15,768 bases of DNA from JAZFYD01 sp036443405 (GTDB lineage: Bacteria > Planctomycetota > PLA2). Positions 7,140-13,113 of this stretch are shown piece by piece (the stretch's first letter is position 1; every line of letters begins with the position of its first letter). The DNA is taken from contig JAZFYD010000091.1 of the NCBI GenBank assembly GCA_036443405.1, positions 1-15,768 on the forward strand, read 5' to 3'. A program made the position numbers and the translations under genes. The notes below the pieces were generated by a model, which ran no database searches, was not told where the DNA came from, and saw only the letters and a program-made list of their open reading frames with translations.

Positions 7140-7793
7140 CTACCCGTCCTGCTCCTCGATCCGCTTCAGCGCGATCTCGAGATTACGCTCGTCCTGTTCC
7201 GCTCTTCGCCGCGCGGCGGTCGCTTCGAGTTTCTTCAACTCCGCACGCGCCGTGTCGCGAAGCTTCGCCAGCGCGTCGTTTTGATAGCGCGACGTCGTAA
7301 CGATGAAGAGCGCATCCTCGAGAAGATCTTTCGCCCGATCGAAGTCGCCGCGTTCGCTCGCCTCGGCGGCGAGGTCGAGTTTCTTGCGCATCTGGATCCG
7401 CTCCATCTGCCGCCGCACCTGCTCGCCGGCGTAGAGGTCATCCATCTGCGTGCGAACGGATCCGCCCCGGATGCCAAGCTGCTCTTGCAACATGGACTCC
7501 AGCGCAAGTGCCTCGCGACCGGCCGGTCGCAGAAGCAGCGCGTGTTCGACCGCTTCGAGCGCGCGTGTGTACTCGAGTCCCTTGTGATAGCGCCGCGCCT
7601 GGTCCATGCGCTTTTTGTAGAGCACGTCTGCGTGTTGCTGCTCCACGCTGGCCTGTTTCATCGTCGCTTCGAGTCCGGGCATCGTGGCCGTCGCGGGCGG
7701 GACATCAAGAGCCGTGGCCGGCGAGGGATCGGTGGCGCGCGTCGCCGTGCACGCGAGCATGGCCGGGAGAAGTCCAAAGAGCATTCTGCCCAT
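7140..7793 (-). CDS. Lipoprotein with TPR-like helical repeats and C-terminal coiled coil
   Basis: The product is a 217-residue lipoprotein: MGRMLFGLLPAMLA followed by lipobox Cys15, then an Ala/Thr/Pro-rich linker to about residue 45. GGAGG lies 8 bases before the ATG and fixes the start. Two TPR-like helical hairpins can be seen: YHKGLEYTRALEAVEHALLLRP (69-90; its core GLEYTRALEAVEHALLL) and AAEASERGDFDRAKDLLEDAL (142-162). The segment from about 170 to 215 is very rich in Lys, Arg, Glu and Ala and should be a coiled coil. I recall this helical arrangement from N-terminal regions of secretion-type proteins in planctomycetes, but here it stands alone. It probably acts as a periplasmic scaffold. 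The heme-copper-oxidase-like membrane gene follows 44 bp downstream, so they may be cotranscribed. No enzymatic motif is visible. Confidence 0.75.
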   Translation of the reverse strand: MGRMLFGLLPAMLACTATRATDPSPATALDVPPATATMPGLEATMKQASVEQQHADVLYKKRMDQARRYHKGLEYTRALEAVEHALLLRPAGREALALESMLQEQLGIRGGSVRTQMDDLYAGEQVRRQMERIQMRKKLDLAAEASERGDFDRAKDLLEDALFIVTTSRYQNDALAKLRDTARAELKKLEATAARRRAEQDERNLEIALKRIEEQDG

Positions 7794-7827
7794 GGGTAAG
7801 CCCTCCGGCCCGATTGTAAGACTACGG

Positions 7828-7854
7828 CCCGGTTGTTCCGGCAGGAGAACCGGG
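7828..7854 (-). terminator. Hairpin downstream of the DUF72 gene
   Basis: CCCGGTT (7828-7834) and AACCGGG (7848-7854) form a perfect 7-bp stem; inner TCC (7837-7839) and GGA (7844-7846) can extend it around a GGCA loop. It lies 11 bp after the minus-strand DUF72 stop and before the next minus-strand start. The sequence after it on the minus strand is only mildly T-rich, so termination is likely but not certain. Confidence 0.4.
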
Positions 7855-7865
7855 AGCGCGCAGTG

Positions 7866-8561
7866 TCAAAATCGCGATGCGAAGTCCGCCGCCGTGGCGG
7901 GGCCCGCCCCGTCTTCTTCGTGCTTGAAGAAAACGTGTGCGGATTCCCATTCCTGCGCCTTGATCCGTTCGGCCCACGTGTCCAACTCGCCGGCGGAGTA
8001 GCGCGGCTTGCGCAGCCGCAGATATCCGAACGGGGCCGTTGCGACCATCGGCGGCAGTTCTCCGGCTTCTCCTTCGGAGACCACGAGGGCGACGCAGGCC
8101 CCGCGCAGCAGCTCGTAGATCTCGTCGTCGAACCACGACTCGTGGCGAAACTCGATGGCGGCGCGGAAGTCCTCGGGCAGCGTCTTCAGAAACCCCGCGA
8201 GACGGTCCGCACCTTTCTTTAGATACGGCGGGAGTTGAAAGAGCATCGGCCCCAACCGGTCGCCCAACTCGCGGGCGTTCTTGATGATGTAGGCAAGCTC
8301 GTCGTCGGCGTCCTTCAAGCGCTTCTTGTGGGTCACACGCCCCGACGCCTTCAGGACAAACGAGAAACCGTCCGGGACCTGCTGCGCCCAATTCTGCACG
8401 ACCTCGCGTTTGGGCATGCGGTAGAAGGTGTTATTGATTTCCACCGTCGGCAGCCGCTCCGCGTAATAGCCGAGCATGTCGGGCGCGGCCAGATCTTCCG
8501 GGTAGAAGCTGCCCTTCCACTCCTTGTAGGAATAACCGCTGGTGCCGGTCAGGACGCGCAT
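7866..8561 (-). CDS. DUF72 family protein (YecE-like)
   Basis: The product is a 231-residue protein of the DUF72 family, a TIM-barrel-like family found in most bacterial phyla and still without a firmly assigned biochemical role. Signature segments are all present in order: GTSGYSYKEWKGSFYP (6-21), VEINNTFYRMP (40-50), FSFVLKASGRVTH, FQLPPYLKK, AIEFRHESWF and, near the end, GYLRLRKPRYS. The length is typical (230-270) and the protein looks intact. The ATG at 8561 begins at the first conserved strand (MRVLTGTSG), so the start is convincing even without a strong ribosome site. It diverges from the riboswitch-controlled PilZ gene. Known DUF72 genes occur in many contexts, including near DNA repair genes, but no functional link can be shown here. 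Confidence 0.9.
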   Translation of the reverse strand: MRVLTGTSGYSYKEWKGSFYPEDLAAPDMLGYYAERLPTVEINNTFYRMPKREVVQNWAQQVPDGFSFVLKASGRVTHKKRLKDADDELAYIIKNARELGDRLGPMLFQLPPYLKKGADRLAGFLKTLPEDFRAAIEFRHESWFDDEIYELLRGACVALVVSEGEAGELPPMVATAPFGYLRLRKPRYSAGELDTWAERIKAQEWESAHVFFKHEEDGAGPATAADFASRF

Positions 8562-8662
8562 GCGAACAGATTACTCGGTCGCGGTGAGATGCGACCGCGT
8601 TCTCCGCGGCGTCTCGATTCGAAACACCCGAGCGTGGTTGTACGCACTCGTCCCGTAGTGGC

Positions 8663-8690
8663 TTGCCCGGCCCGGATTCAGGGATAGTGT
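8663..8690 (+). promoter_or_regulatory. Weak sigma70-like promoter candidate ahead of the riboswitch
   Basis: TTGCCC (8663-8668) and TAGTGT (8685-8690) are spaced 16 bp; they match the -35 and -10 consensus at 4 and 3 of 6 positions. A transcript starting about 8697 would carry the whole c-di-GMP aptamer. The 8562-8720 stretch holds nothing else I can support. The match is poor, so treat it only as a guess. Confidence 0.2.
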
Positions 8691-8720
8691 TCGGTCGAAG
8701 TATGTTCTGGGTCCATCACG

Positions 8721-8815
8721 GGGCTCGGATGAAAAGGCAAACCGGGCGAAAGCCTGGGGCGCAAAGCCAAGGGCCTAAGCCGTTTCTGGTATGGCAGCCG
8801 GTTACCACACGAGTC
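8721..8815 (+). ncRNA. c-di-GMP-I (GEMM-I) riboswitch aptamer
   Basis: All hallmarks of the GEMM-I aptamer are present in order. GGCAAACC is at 8736-8743; stem CCGGGC (8742-8747) pairs with GCCTGG (8752-8757) around a GAAA tetraloop (8748-8751). The invariant CGCAAAGCC is at 8760-8768. The second helix carries the 11-nt tetraloop receptor, CCTAAG (8774-8779) opposite TATGG (8790-8794), with loop GTTTCT. GGTTACC follows at 8800-8806. The outer helix can form from CTCG (8724-8727) with CGAG (8810-8813) plus flanking pairs. The base aligned to position 20 of the Vibrio Vc2 aptamer is G8736, as in c-di-GMP binders; cGAMP-selective variants have A there. The aligned intercalating A47 is A8763. The next gene encodes a PilZ protein, so sensor and effector respond to the same second messenger. 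Confidence 0.93.
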
Positions 8816-8847
8816 GGCCGTGCTCTTCGAGTGCGGTCGTTTCTGTT
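8815..8847 (+). terminator. Candidate riboswitch expression-platform terminator
   Basis: CGGCCGTGC (8815-8823) can pair with GTGCGGTCG (8831-8839) through six Watson-Crick and three G-U pairs around a 7-base loop, followed by TTTCTGTT within 8841-8847. It overlaps the last bases of the aptamer's outer helix. The CGAG at 8828-8831 repeats the CGAG at 8810-8813 that closes the aptamer, so the two can compete for the same 5' strand. This is a plausible transcriptional on/off switch but is unproven. Confidence 0.4.
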
Positions 8848-8854
8848 GGTGGGT

Positions 8855-8874
8855 CCATTGCGCGGGAGCAATGG
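8855..8874 (+). promoter_or_regulatory. Hairpin carrying the Shine-Dalgarno site of the PilZ gene
   Basis: CCATTGC (8855-8861) and GCAATGG (8868-8874) form a perfect 7-bp stem whose loop is GCGGGA. The ribosome site GGGAG (8864-8868) sits in the loop and first stem base, 7 bases before the ATG at 8876. This could gate translation. GAGCA (8867-8871) is also complementary to TGCTC (8821-8825), offering an alternative pairing. This ribosome site also decides the ATG at 8876 as the start. Confidence 0.5.
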
Positions 8875-8875
8875 G

Positions 8876-9475
8876 ATGTCTGAGAGAAACGCCGGTTCGA
8901 ACATCAACAGCGCGACACTGTCAGGGTTTTACGACCACCTGAAGAGGCCGGAACCCGAGATCGACCCGGAGATCCCGACGGCGGCGGACATCGTCGTCGA
9001 CGTGCAAGTCGAACCGAAGGTCGCACCGAAGAAGGTCGCCAACCGCCGGAAGGGCACCCGCTATCCCGTCGATCCCGAGTTGGTACTCCGCGGCCGGTGC
9101 GGCGAGTTCGGCGCGCAGGTGATCGACATGTCCCGCAGCGGCGCGCTGCTGCAGATCACGGACCTGGCCTATTACATCGATGTGCAGTCTCTCGAAGGGT
9201 TCGAGCAGCGCGTCGCGACACACTTCGGAACCGGTGTTTGCCTTCAGTTCACCGATCCCATCAGAAATGTCCGCGGCAAGACAGCGCGGGTGGCCCAGTA
9301 CGACGACGCGTATCGCGTTGCCGTTCAATTCCGCATGCCGCTTCAGCTGCACGAGTGCATCGCCTTCGGTCTCGGGGTCGACGACGAGGAGCCTGAGTGC
9401 GAGGAAGAGGCGGTGCCGTTTGCGAGCACGCAGGAGCCCCTCGCGGCGACAACCTGGTCCAGTTGGCGGGCGTAG
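8876..9475 (+). CDS. PilZ-domain protein (c-di-GMP effector)
   Basis: The product is a 199-residue protein with a single PilZ domain at about 56-155 and flexible acidic tails. Both c-di-GMP-binding signatures are present: RxxxR as R58-KGT-R62 (in NRRKGTRYP) and DxSxxG as D84-M-S86-R-S-G89. Known PilZ domains bind a c-di-GMP dimer with these residues and then control motility, polysaccharide synthesis or transcription. No partner domain is fused, so it would act through protein contacts. The frame is open back to 8663, but the segment before 8876 is the riboswitch; the ATG at 8876 has GGGAG at ideal spacing and begins a normal N terminus. The riboswitch upstream implies that c-di-GMP controls both expression and activity. 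The C-terminal ~35 residues are acidic and unlike the domain. Confidence 0.88.
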   Translation: MSERNAGSNINSATLSGFYDHLKRPEPEIDPEIPTAADIVVDVQVEPKVAPKKVANRRKGTRYPVDPELVLRGRCGEFGAQVIDMSRSGALLQITDLAYYIDVQSLEGFEQRVATHFGTGVCLQFTDPIRNVRGKTARVAQYDDAYRVAVQFRMPLQLHECIAFGLGVDDEEPECEEEAVPFASTQEPLAATTWSSWRA

Positions 9476-9489
9476 CTCCGAAAAGAGCT
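9474..9489 (+). terminator. Short hairpin at the PilZ stop codon
   Basis: AGCTC (9474-9478) and GAGCT (9485-9489) form a 5-bp stem around CGAAAA, overlapping the TAG stop. There is no clear T-tract. It is weak and may be chance. Confidence 0.2.
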
Positions 9490-9491
9490 AG

Positions 9492-9514
9492 TAGCCCGAA
9501 TTATTCACAAGGCG
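9492..9514 (+). repeat. Left terminal inverted repeat of the MITE-like element
   Basis: It begins TAGCCCGAATTATTCACAAG and matches the reverse complement of 9705-9727 at 20 of 23 positions. Confidence 0.75.
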
Positions 9515-9704
9515 AGCGTTCTGGACGGCCCAGCTTGCCGAGTTCTTTGTCGCTCGGCGCTCGTCGTGTCCTCCAACACTACTTCGGCCTCGCGTCGCGA
9601 TCTCGACCAGCTGGACTCGCCCAGAAAACGTTGGGTTGAGACTCAAACGCTGATCCTGCGAACAATACGAGCTCTTTCGTCAAACCGTGCTTGGGCAACG
9701 CGCC

Positions 9705-9727
9705 CGCCTCGTGAATAACCCGGGCTA
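9705..9727 (-). repeat. Right terminal inverted repeat of the MITE-like element
   Basis: On the minus strand it begins TAGCCCGGGTTATTCACGAG. Its first three bases are the TAG stop of ligD, so the gene's end is set by the element. Confidence 0.75.
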
Positions 9728-12217
9728 GACGAGTTCCGACAGCCGGCCGAGGATCGCGACCAGGTCCGGGCGGTCCTCCAGAACGCCGAGGAGCGGATCT
9801 TCGTCGAGGCGCCGCATCCGGTCGGGCACCGTCTTCATCGTGAAACGCGCGGGGGATAGCTTCGCGTTGACCTCCGACCACCGCAGAGGCGCCGATACGG
9901 TTGCACCGGGGCGCGGGCGCACGCTGAAGGGTGCGGCGAGCAGGCGGCCGTGCCCGTTCTGCACGAAATCGATGTAGACCCGTCCCTCGCGCTTGTCCAT
10001 TGACCGTGCGGTCGTGGCGATCTTCGGGAGGCGTGCTTCCACGGCGCGCGCCATCAATTCACCCAGCGATCGGGATTGTTCGTACGTGCACTGGCCGTTC
10101 AGCGGCAGCAAAACGTGCAGGCCCGTGGAGCCGCTTGTCTTGACGTAGCTCGGGAACTCGATTTCTTCGCAGAGTTTCCGGATCCCGCGCGCGACCTTCA
10201 CGACATCGGAGAACGGCGCGTCCTTCGGATCGAGGTCGAGGATGCACCAGTCCGGGTGGGCGAGGTCCGTCACGCGACTCGACCAGACGTGAAACGGAAT
10301 GGTGCCCAGGTTGGCGAGGAATACGAGCGACTCCACGTCGTCGCATAGGAAGTAGTCGATCTCGCGCTGGGTCTGTTCGCTCCAGATCCGCTCGGTACGA
10401 ACCCAATCCGGCACCCACGACGGCGCATCCTTTTGGAAAAACGACTTCCCGTTTATTCCGTCAGGGTAGCGCGTGAGCACAACCGGCCGGTCCCGAAGAT
10501 ACGGAAGCACATACGGACCGATCTCGCGATAGAACTCGAGCAGATCCCCCTTGGTGTAGCCCTCCTCGGGCCAGAAGACCTTGTTGAGGTTGGAGGGCTC
10601 GAAGACGCCGTGACGGTTGTCCTCGATGACCGGAGTCGGTGCGTCCCGGTCCGCGCCGCGAGCGTCGGGCGCGATGCACTCTTCCGGTTGCTTGTCGTCG
10701 CGCACGCGGAGAAACGATGGGTGGCGCAGCATGCCGTCGGCCGTGCGTTCCTTGAAACGAACCTCACAGCAAAGTTCGGGGCGGACCCAGTGGTGACCCC
10801 TCGTTTTCGGCACGGCGCCGCCACACGGCGCGCTTTCGATCTCGAGCGGATCCAGGCGCTGCCGGAGTTCGTCCAGTTGCTGTTCGCGAAACCCGGTGCC
10901 GACACGGCCCGCGTACGCGAGCTCGCCACCGTCGTACGCCGCCAGATGCAAGGCGCCCAGGCCCGCGCGCGAGCCCTTCGGCGGCGTGAAACCGACGATT
11001 ACGAAATCGCCCGTTCGGTCCACCTTGAGCTTGAGCCACGAATCCGACCGCCCGGGCCGATATAGGCTGTCGCTCTTCTTGGCGAGAACGCCCTCGAGCC
11101 CCATCTCGCGGACCTGGTCGTAAAACTCCTCGCCGCGCTCTTCGATGTGGCTTGCGTAACGCAGCGTGCCGGCTGCCGGCACCACGCGTTCGACGAGAGA
11201 CTTGCGCTCGGACAGCGGAAGCCCGCGCAGATCGAAGCCCTCGGCCGCGAGCAGGTCGAACACATACAACACGACCGGCCGCTCGACGGTCGCGACCGCA
11301 ATTTCCGCGGCGTTCTGGAGGTGTGCGCGTTTTTGCAACTGCTGGAAGTCGGGACGCGCTTCCTCGTCCAGCACGACCATCTCGCCGTCGAGCAGGAGCG
11401 ATTCGTAGGGCAGGTGCGCCACGCTTCGGACGATCTCGGGATAAAGCGCCGTCGCGTCGCGACCGCTTCGATAGAACAGGCGAACGTCCGCGCCGCGCTT
11501 GTCGGCCAGCAACCGGAACCCGTCATACTTCAGCTCGTAGAGCCAGCCGGGCCGGCTGAACACGCGCTCGCTGGTCTGCGCAAGCATTGGTTTCACCGCC
11601 GCCGCGTCGACGTCCTTTTTCGGGGCGTCGGTTTCACCGATCGCCGCGCGCAACGTCTCGGCGCGATCGGACCCGGTCTTGAGTTCCTCGACCGAGAGCC
11701 CGCTGAACACCGACGTCTCCGCCCAGTCGTTTTCGTTCGCGGCCCAGCCGTCCTTTTCCTTCACGAACAACCATTGACCCGTGTCGTCGTCGCGCTTGGT
11801 GCGGAACCAAGTCCAGCGGCCGCGAAGTTTGTGCCCCTTGAGTTCGAAGAGGAGCTTGCCCTCTTCGAGGCCGCGGTCGGGGTCCTTCAGTGGCACCCAC
11901 GAACCCTGGTCCCAGACGATGACCTCTCCGGCGCCGTAGTTGCCCTTGGGGATCACGCCTTCGAAGTCCGCGTACTCGACCGGGTGATCCTCCGTCTGCA
12001 TCGCGAGCCGCTTGACCGCGACGTCGCGGTGGGGGCCTTTGGGCACCGCCCACGAGAGCAAGACCCCTTTCCACTCCAGCCGCAGATCGTAGTGCAGGCT
12101 CGTCGCCCGGTGCTTTTGAACCACGAAGAGATGGGGCCGCTGATGGGCCGGTCCCCCCATGGGTTCCGGGGTTTTCGAGGCCTTGCGCTTGGCCCGGTAC
12201 TCTTCAAGGTGGCCCAT
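9725..12217 (-). CDS. ligD: Multifunctional DNA ligase D (phosphoesterase-ligase-polymerase)
   Basis: The product is an 830-residue LigD that processes, fills and seals double-strand breaks with Ku. Three domains lie in the Pseudomonas-type order. The 3'-phosphoesterase (about 8-160) has QKHRATSLHYDLRLEW with His36, His42, Asp44 and a further His78. The ATP-dependent ligase (about 208-505) has nucleotidyl Lys230 in ELKYDGFR, motif IV LEGVLAKK and motif V WLKLK, then an OB domain. The primase-polymerase (about 530-815) has metal Asp661/Asp663 in ILDLDPKD, KTSGSTGLHVLLPL and Asp750 in RVYIDFVQN. All catalytic residues I can check are present, so it should be active. Start is ATG at 12217, 38 bp from the divergent ku start. 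The TAG stop lies in the tip of the MITE-like element, so the last residues may differ from relatives. Confidence 0.97.
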   Translation of the reverse strand: MGHLEEYRAKRKASKTPEPMGGPAHQRPHLFVVQKHRATSLHYDLRLEWKGVLLSWAVPKGPHRDVAVKRLAMQTEDHPVEYADFEGVIPKGNYGAGEVIVWDQGSWVPLKDPDRGLEEGKLLFELKGHKLRGRWTWFRTKRDDDTGQWLFVKEKDGWAANENDWAETSVFSGLSVEELKTGSDRAETLRAAIGETDAPKKDVDAAAVKPMLAQTSERVFSRPGWLYELKYDGFRLLADKRGADVRLFYRSGRDATALYPEIVRSVAHLPYESLLLDGEMVVLDEEARPDFQQLQKRAHLQNAAEIAVATVERPVVLYVFDLLAAEGFDLRGLPLSERKSLVERVVPAAGTLRYASHIEERGEEFYDQVREMGLEGVLAKKSDSLYRPGRSDSWLKLKVDRTGDFVIVGFTPPKGSRAGLGALHLAAYDGGELAYAGRVGTGFREQQLDELRQRLDPLEIESAPCGGAVPKTRGHHWVRPELCCEVRFKERTADGMLRHPSFLRVRDDKQPEECIAPDARGADRDAPTPVIEDNRHGVFEPSNLNKVFWPEEGYTKGDLLEFYREIGPYVLPYLRDRPVVLTRYPDGINGKSFFQKDAPSWVPDWVRTERIWSEQTQREIDYFLCDDVESLVFLANLGTIPFHVWSSRVTDLAHPDWCILDLDPKDAPFSDVVKVARGIRKLCEEIEFPSYVKTSGSTGLHVLLPLNGQCTYEQSRSLGELMARAVEARLPKIATTARSMDKREGRVYIDFVQNGHGRLLAAPFSVRPRPGATVSAPLRWSEVNAKLSPARFTMKTVPDRMRRLDEDPLLGVLEDRPDLVAILGRLSELV

Positions 12218-12248
12218 TGGGATTCTGCCGCGTTTGTGGCGATATAGT
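12217..12248 (+). promoter_or_regulatory. Putative ku promoter giving a leaderless transcript
   Basis: TATAGT (12243-12248) matches the -10 consensus at 5 of 6 positions; TTGGGA (12217-12222) matches -35 at 4 of 6 but with a 20-bp spacer. The ku ATG lies only 7 bases beyond the -10, where transcription would begin, and no ribosome site precedes it. On the minus strand the same bases read TACTAT, so the box could also serve ligD. Confidence 0.45.
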
Positions 12249-12255
12249 ACGAGAC

Positions 12256-13107
12256 ATGGCCGCGCGAGCGATGGGTTCCGCCACCTTGGCGTTTGGATTG
12301 GTGTCCATTCCGGTGAAGGTTTTTCCGACCAGCGTGACGGAATCGGGCATCCGATTCAACATGCTCGAGGAGAAGACCGGGGCACGTCTGAAGCAACAGT
12401 ACATCTCGACGGTGACCGGCGACTTGGTGCCGCGCGACGAGATGATCAAGGGGTATGAGTTCGCGAAGGGCCAGTACGTCACGTTCACGAACGAGGAGTT
12501 GAAGTCGTTCGAGGCGGAAGCCAACAAGTCCGTCGATATCAAGGAGTTCGTCCCGATCGACAAGATCGATCCGATCCACTTCGAGAAGACGTATTACCTG
12601 GGTCCGGACAAGGGTGCGGATCGACCCTATGCGCTCCTGCGCGAGGCGATGAAGAAGACCGGCCGCGCCGCGCTCGCGAAGTACGCGGCGCGCGGCAAAC
12701 AATACCTCGTACTCGTGCGGCCGATGGGCGAAGGCGTCGTGATGCAACAGCTGCGTTACGCGCACGAGATTCGCGCGATCACCGACGTGCCGCTCGGCGC
12801 CGCCGAGATCGAGGCCGCCGAATTGAAGCTCGCGGTGCAACTCGTCGAGCAGATTGCGTCGGACGAGTTCCTGCCGGAAAACTACGAGGATGAGGTTCGT
12901 ACGCGCATCGAAGCGGCGATCGCCAGGAAGGTCGAGGGCCAGGAGTTCACGGCGGAGCCCGCCGAGGAACCGAAGGCGAAGATCATCGACCTGATGGACG
13001 CACTCAAGGCGTCGCTTGGCGACGGTCAGGACGCGAAGGAGCGCAAACCGGCCAAACGGGCGCCGCGCAAGAAGACGGCGTCCAAGCGCAAGGCGTCCGG
13101 AGAGTAG
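12256..13107 (+). CDS. ku: Ku homodimer protein of bacterial NHEJ
   Basis: The product is a 283-residue bacterial Ku, which forms a ring-shaped homodimer on DNA ends and recruits LigD. The typical opening GSATLAFGLVSIPVKVF (7-23) is followed by the beta-barrel core with LVPRDEMIKGYEFAKGQYV (57-75), DIKEFVPIDKIDPIHFEKTYYLGP, and a helical segment EAAELKLAVQLVEQIASDEFLPENY (184-210). The segment at about 240-255 (AKIIDLMDALKASLG) is the conserved LigD-interaction region. The tail after residue 258 is Lys/Arg-rich (KRAPRKKTASKRK) and should bind DNA. Length is normal. The frame extends back to 12217, but the ATG at 12256 fits the family start. It diverges from ligD and is followed 6 bp later by a MerR-TPR gene. 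Only one Ku is present in this window. Confidence 0.97.
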   Translation: MAARAMGSATLAFGLVSIPVKVFPTSVTESGIRFNMLEEKTGARLKQQYISTVTGDLVPRDEMIKGYEFAKGQYVTFTNEELKSFEAEANKSVDIKEFVPIDKIDPIHFEKTYYLGPDKGADRPYALLREAMKKTGRAALAKYAARGKQYLVLVRPMGEGVVMQQLRYAHEIRAITDVPLGAAEIEAAELKLAVQLVEQIASDEFLPENYEDEVRTRIEAAIARKVEGQEFTAEPAEEPKAKIIDLMDALKASLGDGQDAKERKPAKRAPRKKTASKRKASGE

Positions 13108-13113
13108 TCCGGA

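Larger units (their letters stand above)
9492..9727. mobile_element. MITE-like element with 23-bp imperfect terminal inverted repeats
   Basis: The stretch between the PilZ and ligD genes is bounded by inverted ends. The left end (9492-9514) starts TAGCCCGAATTATTCAC; the right end (9705-9727), read on the other strand, starts TAGCCCGGGTTATTCAC. Over 23 bases they agree at 20, and similarity continues a few bases with one indel (GGCGaGCGTT against GGCGgGCGcGTT). The 190-bp interior looks less GC-rich than its surroundings and has no transposase. A TA or CTAG target duplication is possible (CTAG at 9488-9491 and at 9725-9728), but the exact tips are ambiguous. It is best read as a non-autonomous, internally deleted insertion sequence. 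I cannot name the parent family. The right tip supplies the ligD stop codon. Confidence 0.7.

Noticed and set aside
8721..8815. Reading the aptamer as a cGAMP-selective GEMM-Ib variant
   Set aside because: The base aligned to Vc2 position 20 is G, not A, so c-di-GMP is the better prediction, although some G variants can be promiscuous.
8663..8875. N-terminal extension of the PilZ protein upstream of 8876
   Set aside because: The DNA there is the GEMM-I aptamer and its expression platform; the translation has no domain and the ATG at 8876 has a good ribosome site.
9397..9639. Small open frame running from the PilZ gene into the MITE-like element
   Set aside because: It starts in another frame of the PilZ gene and shows no similarity I can recognise to a transposase.
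11147..12247. Plus-strand open frame of 366 residues opposite ligD
   Set aside because: LigD catalytic motifs fill the minus frame; the plus translation shows no motif and has the look of a complement shadow.
12217..12255. N-terminal extension of Ku to a GTG at 12217
   Set aside because: It would overlap the ligD start and add a non-conserved segment; Ku proteins begin just before the conserved GSATLAFGLVSIPV stretch.
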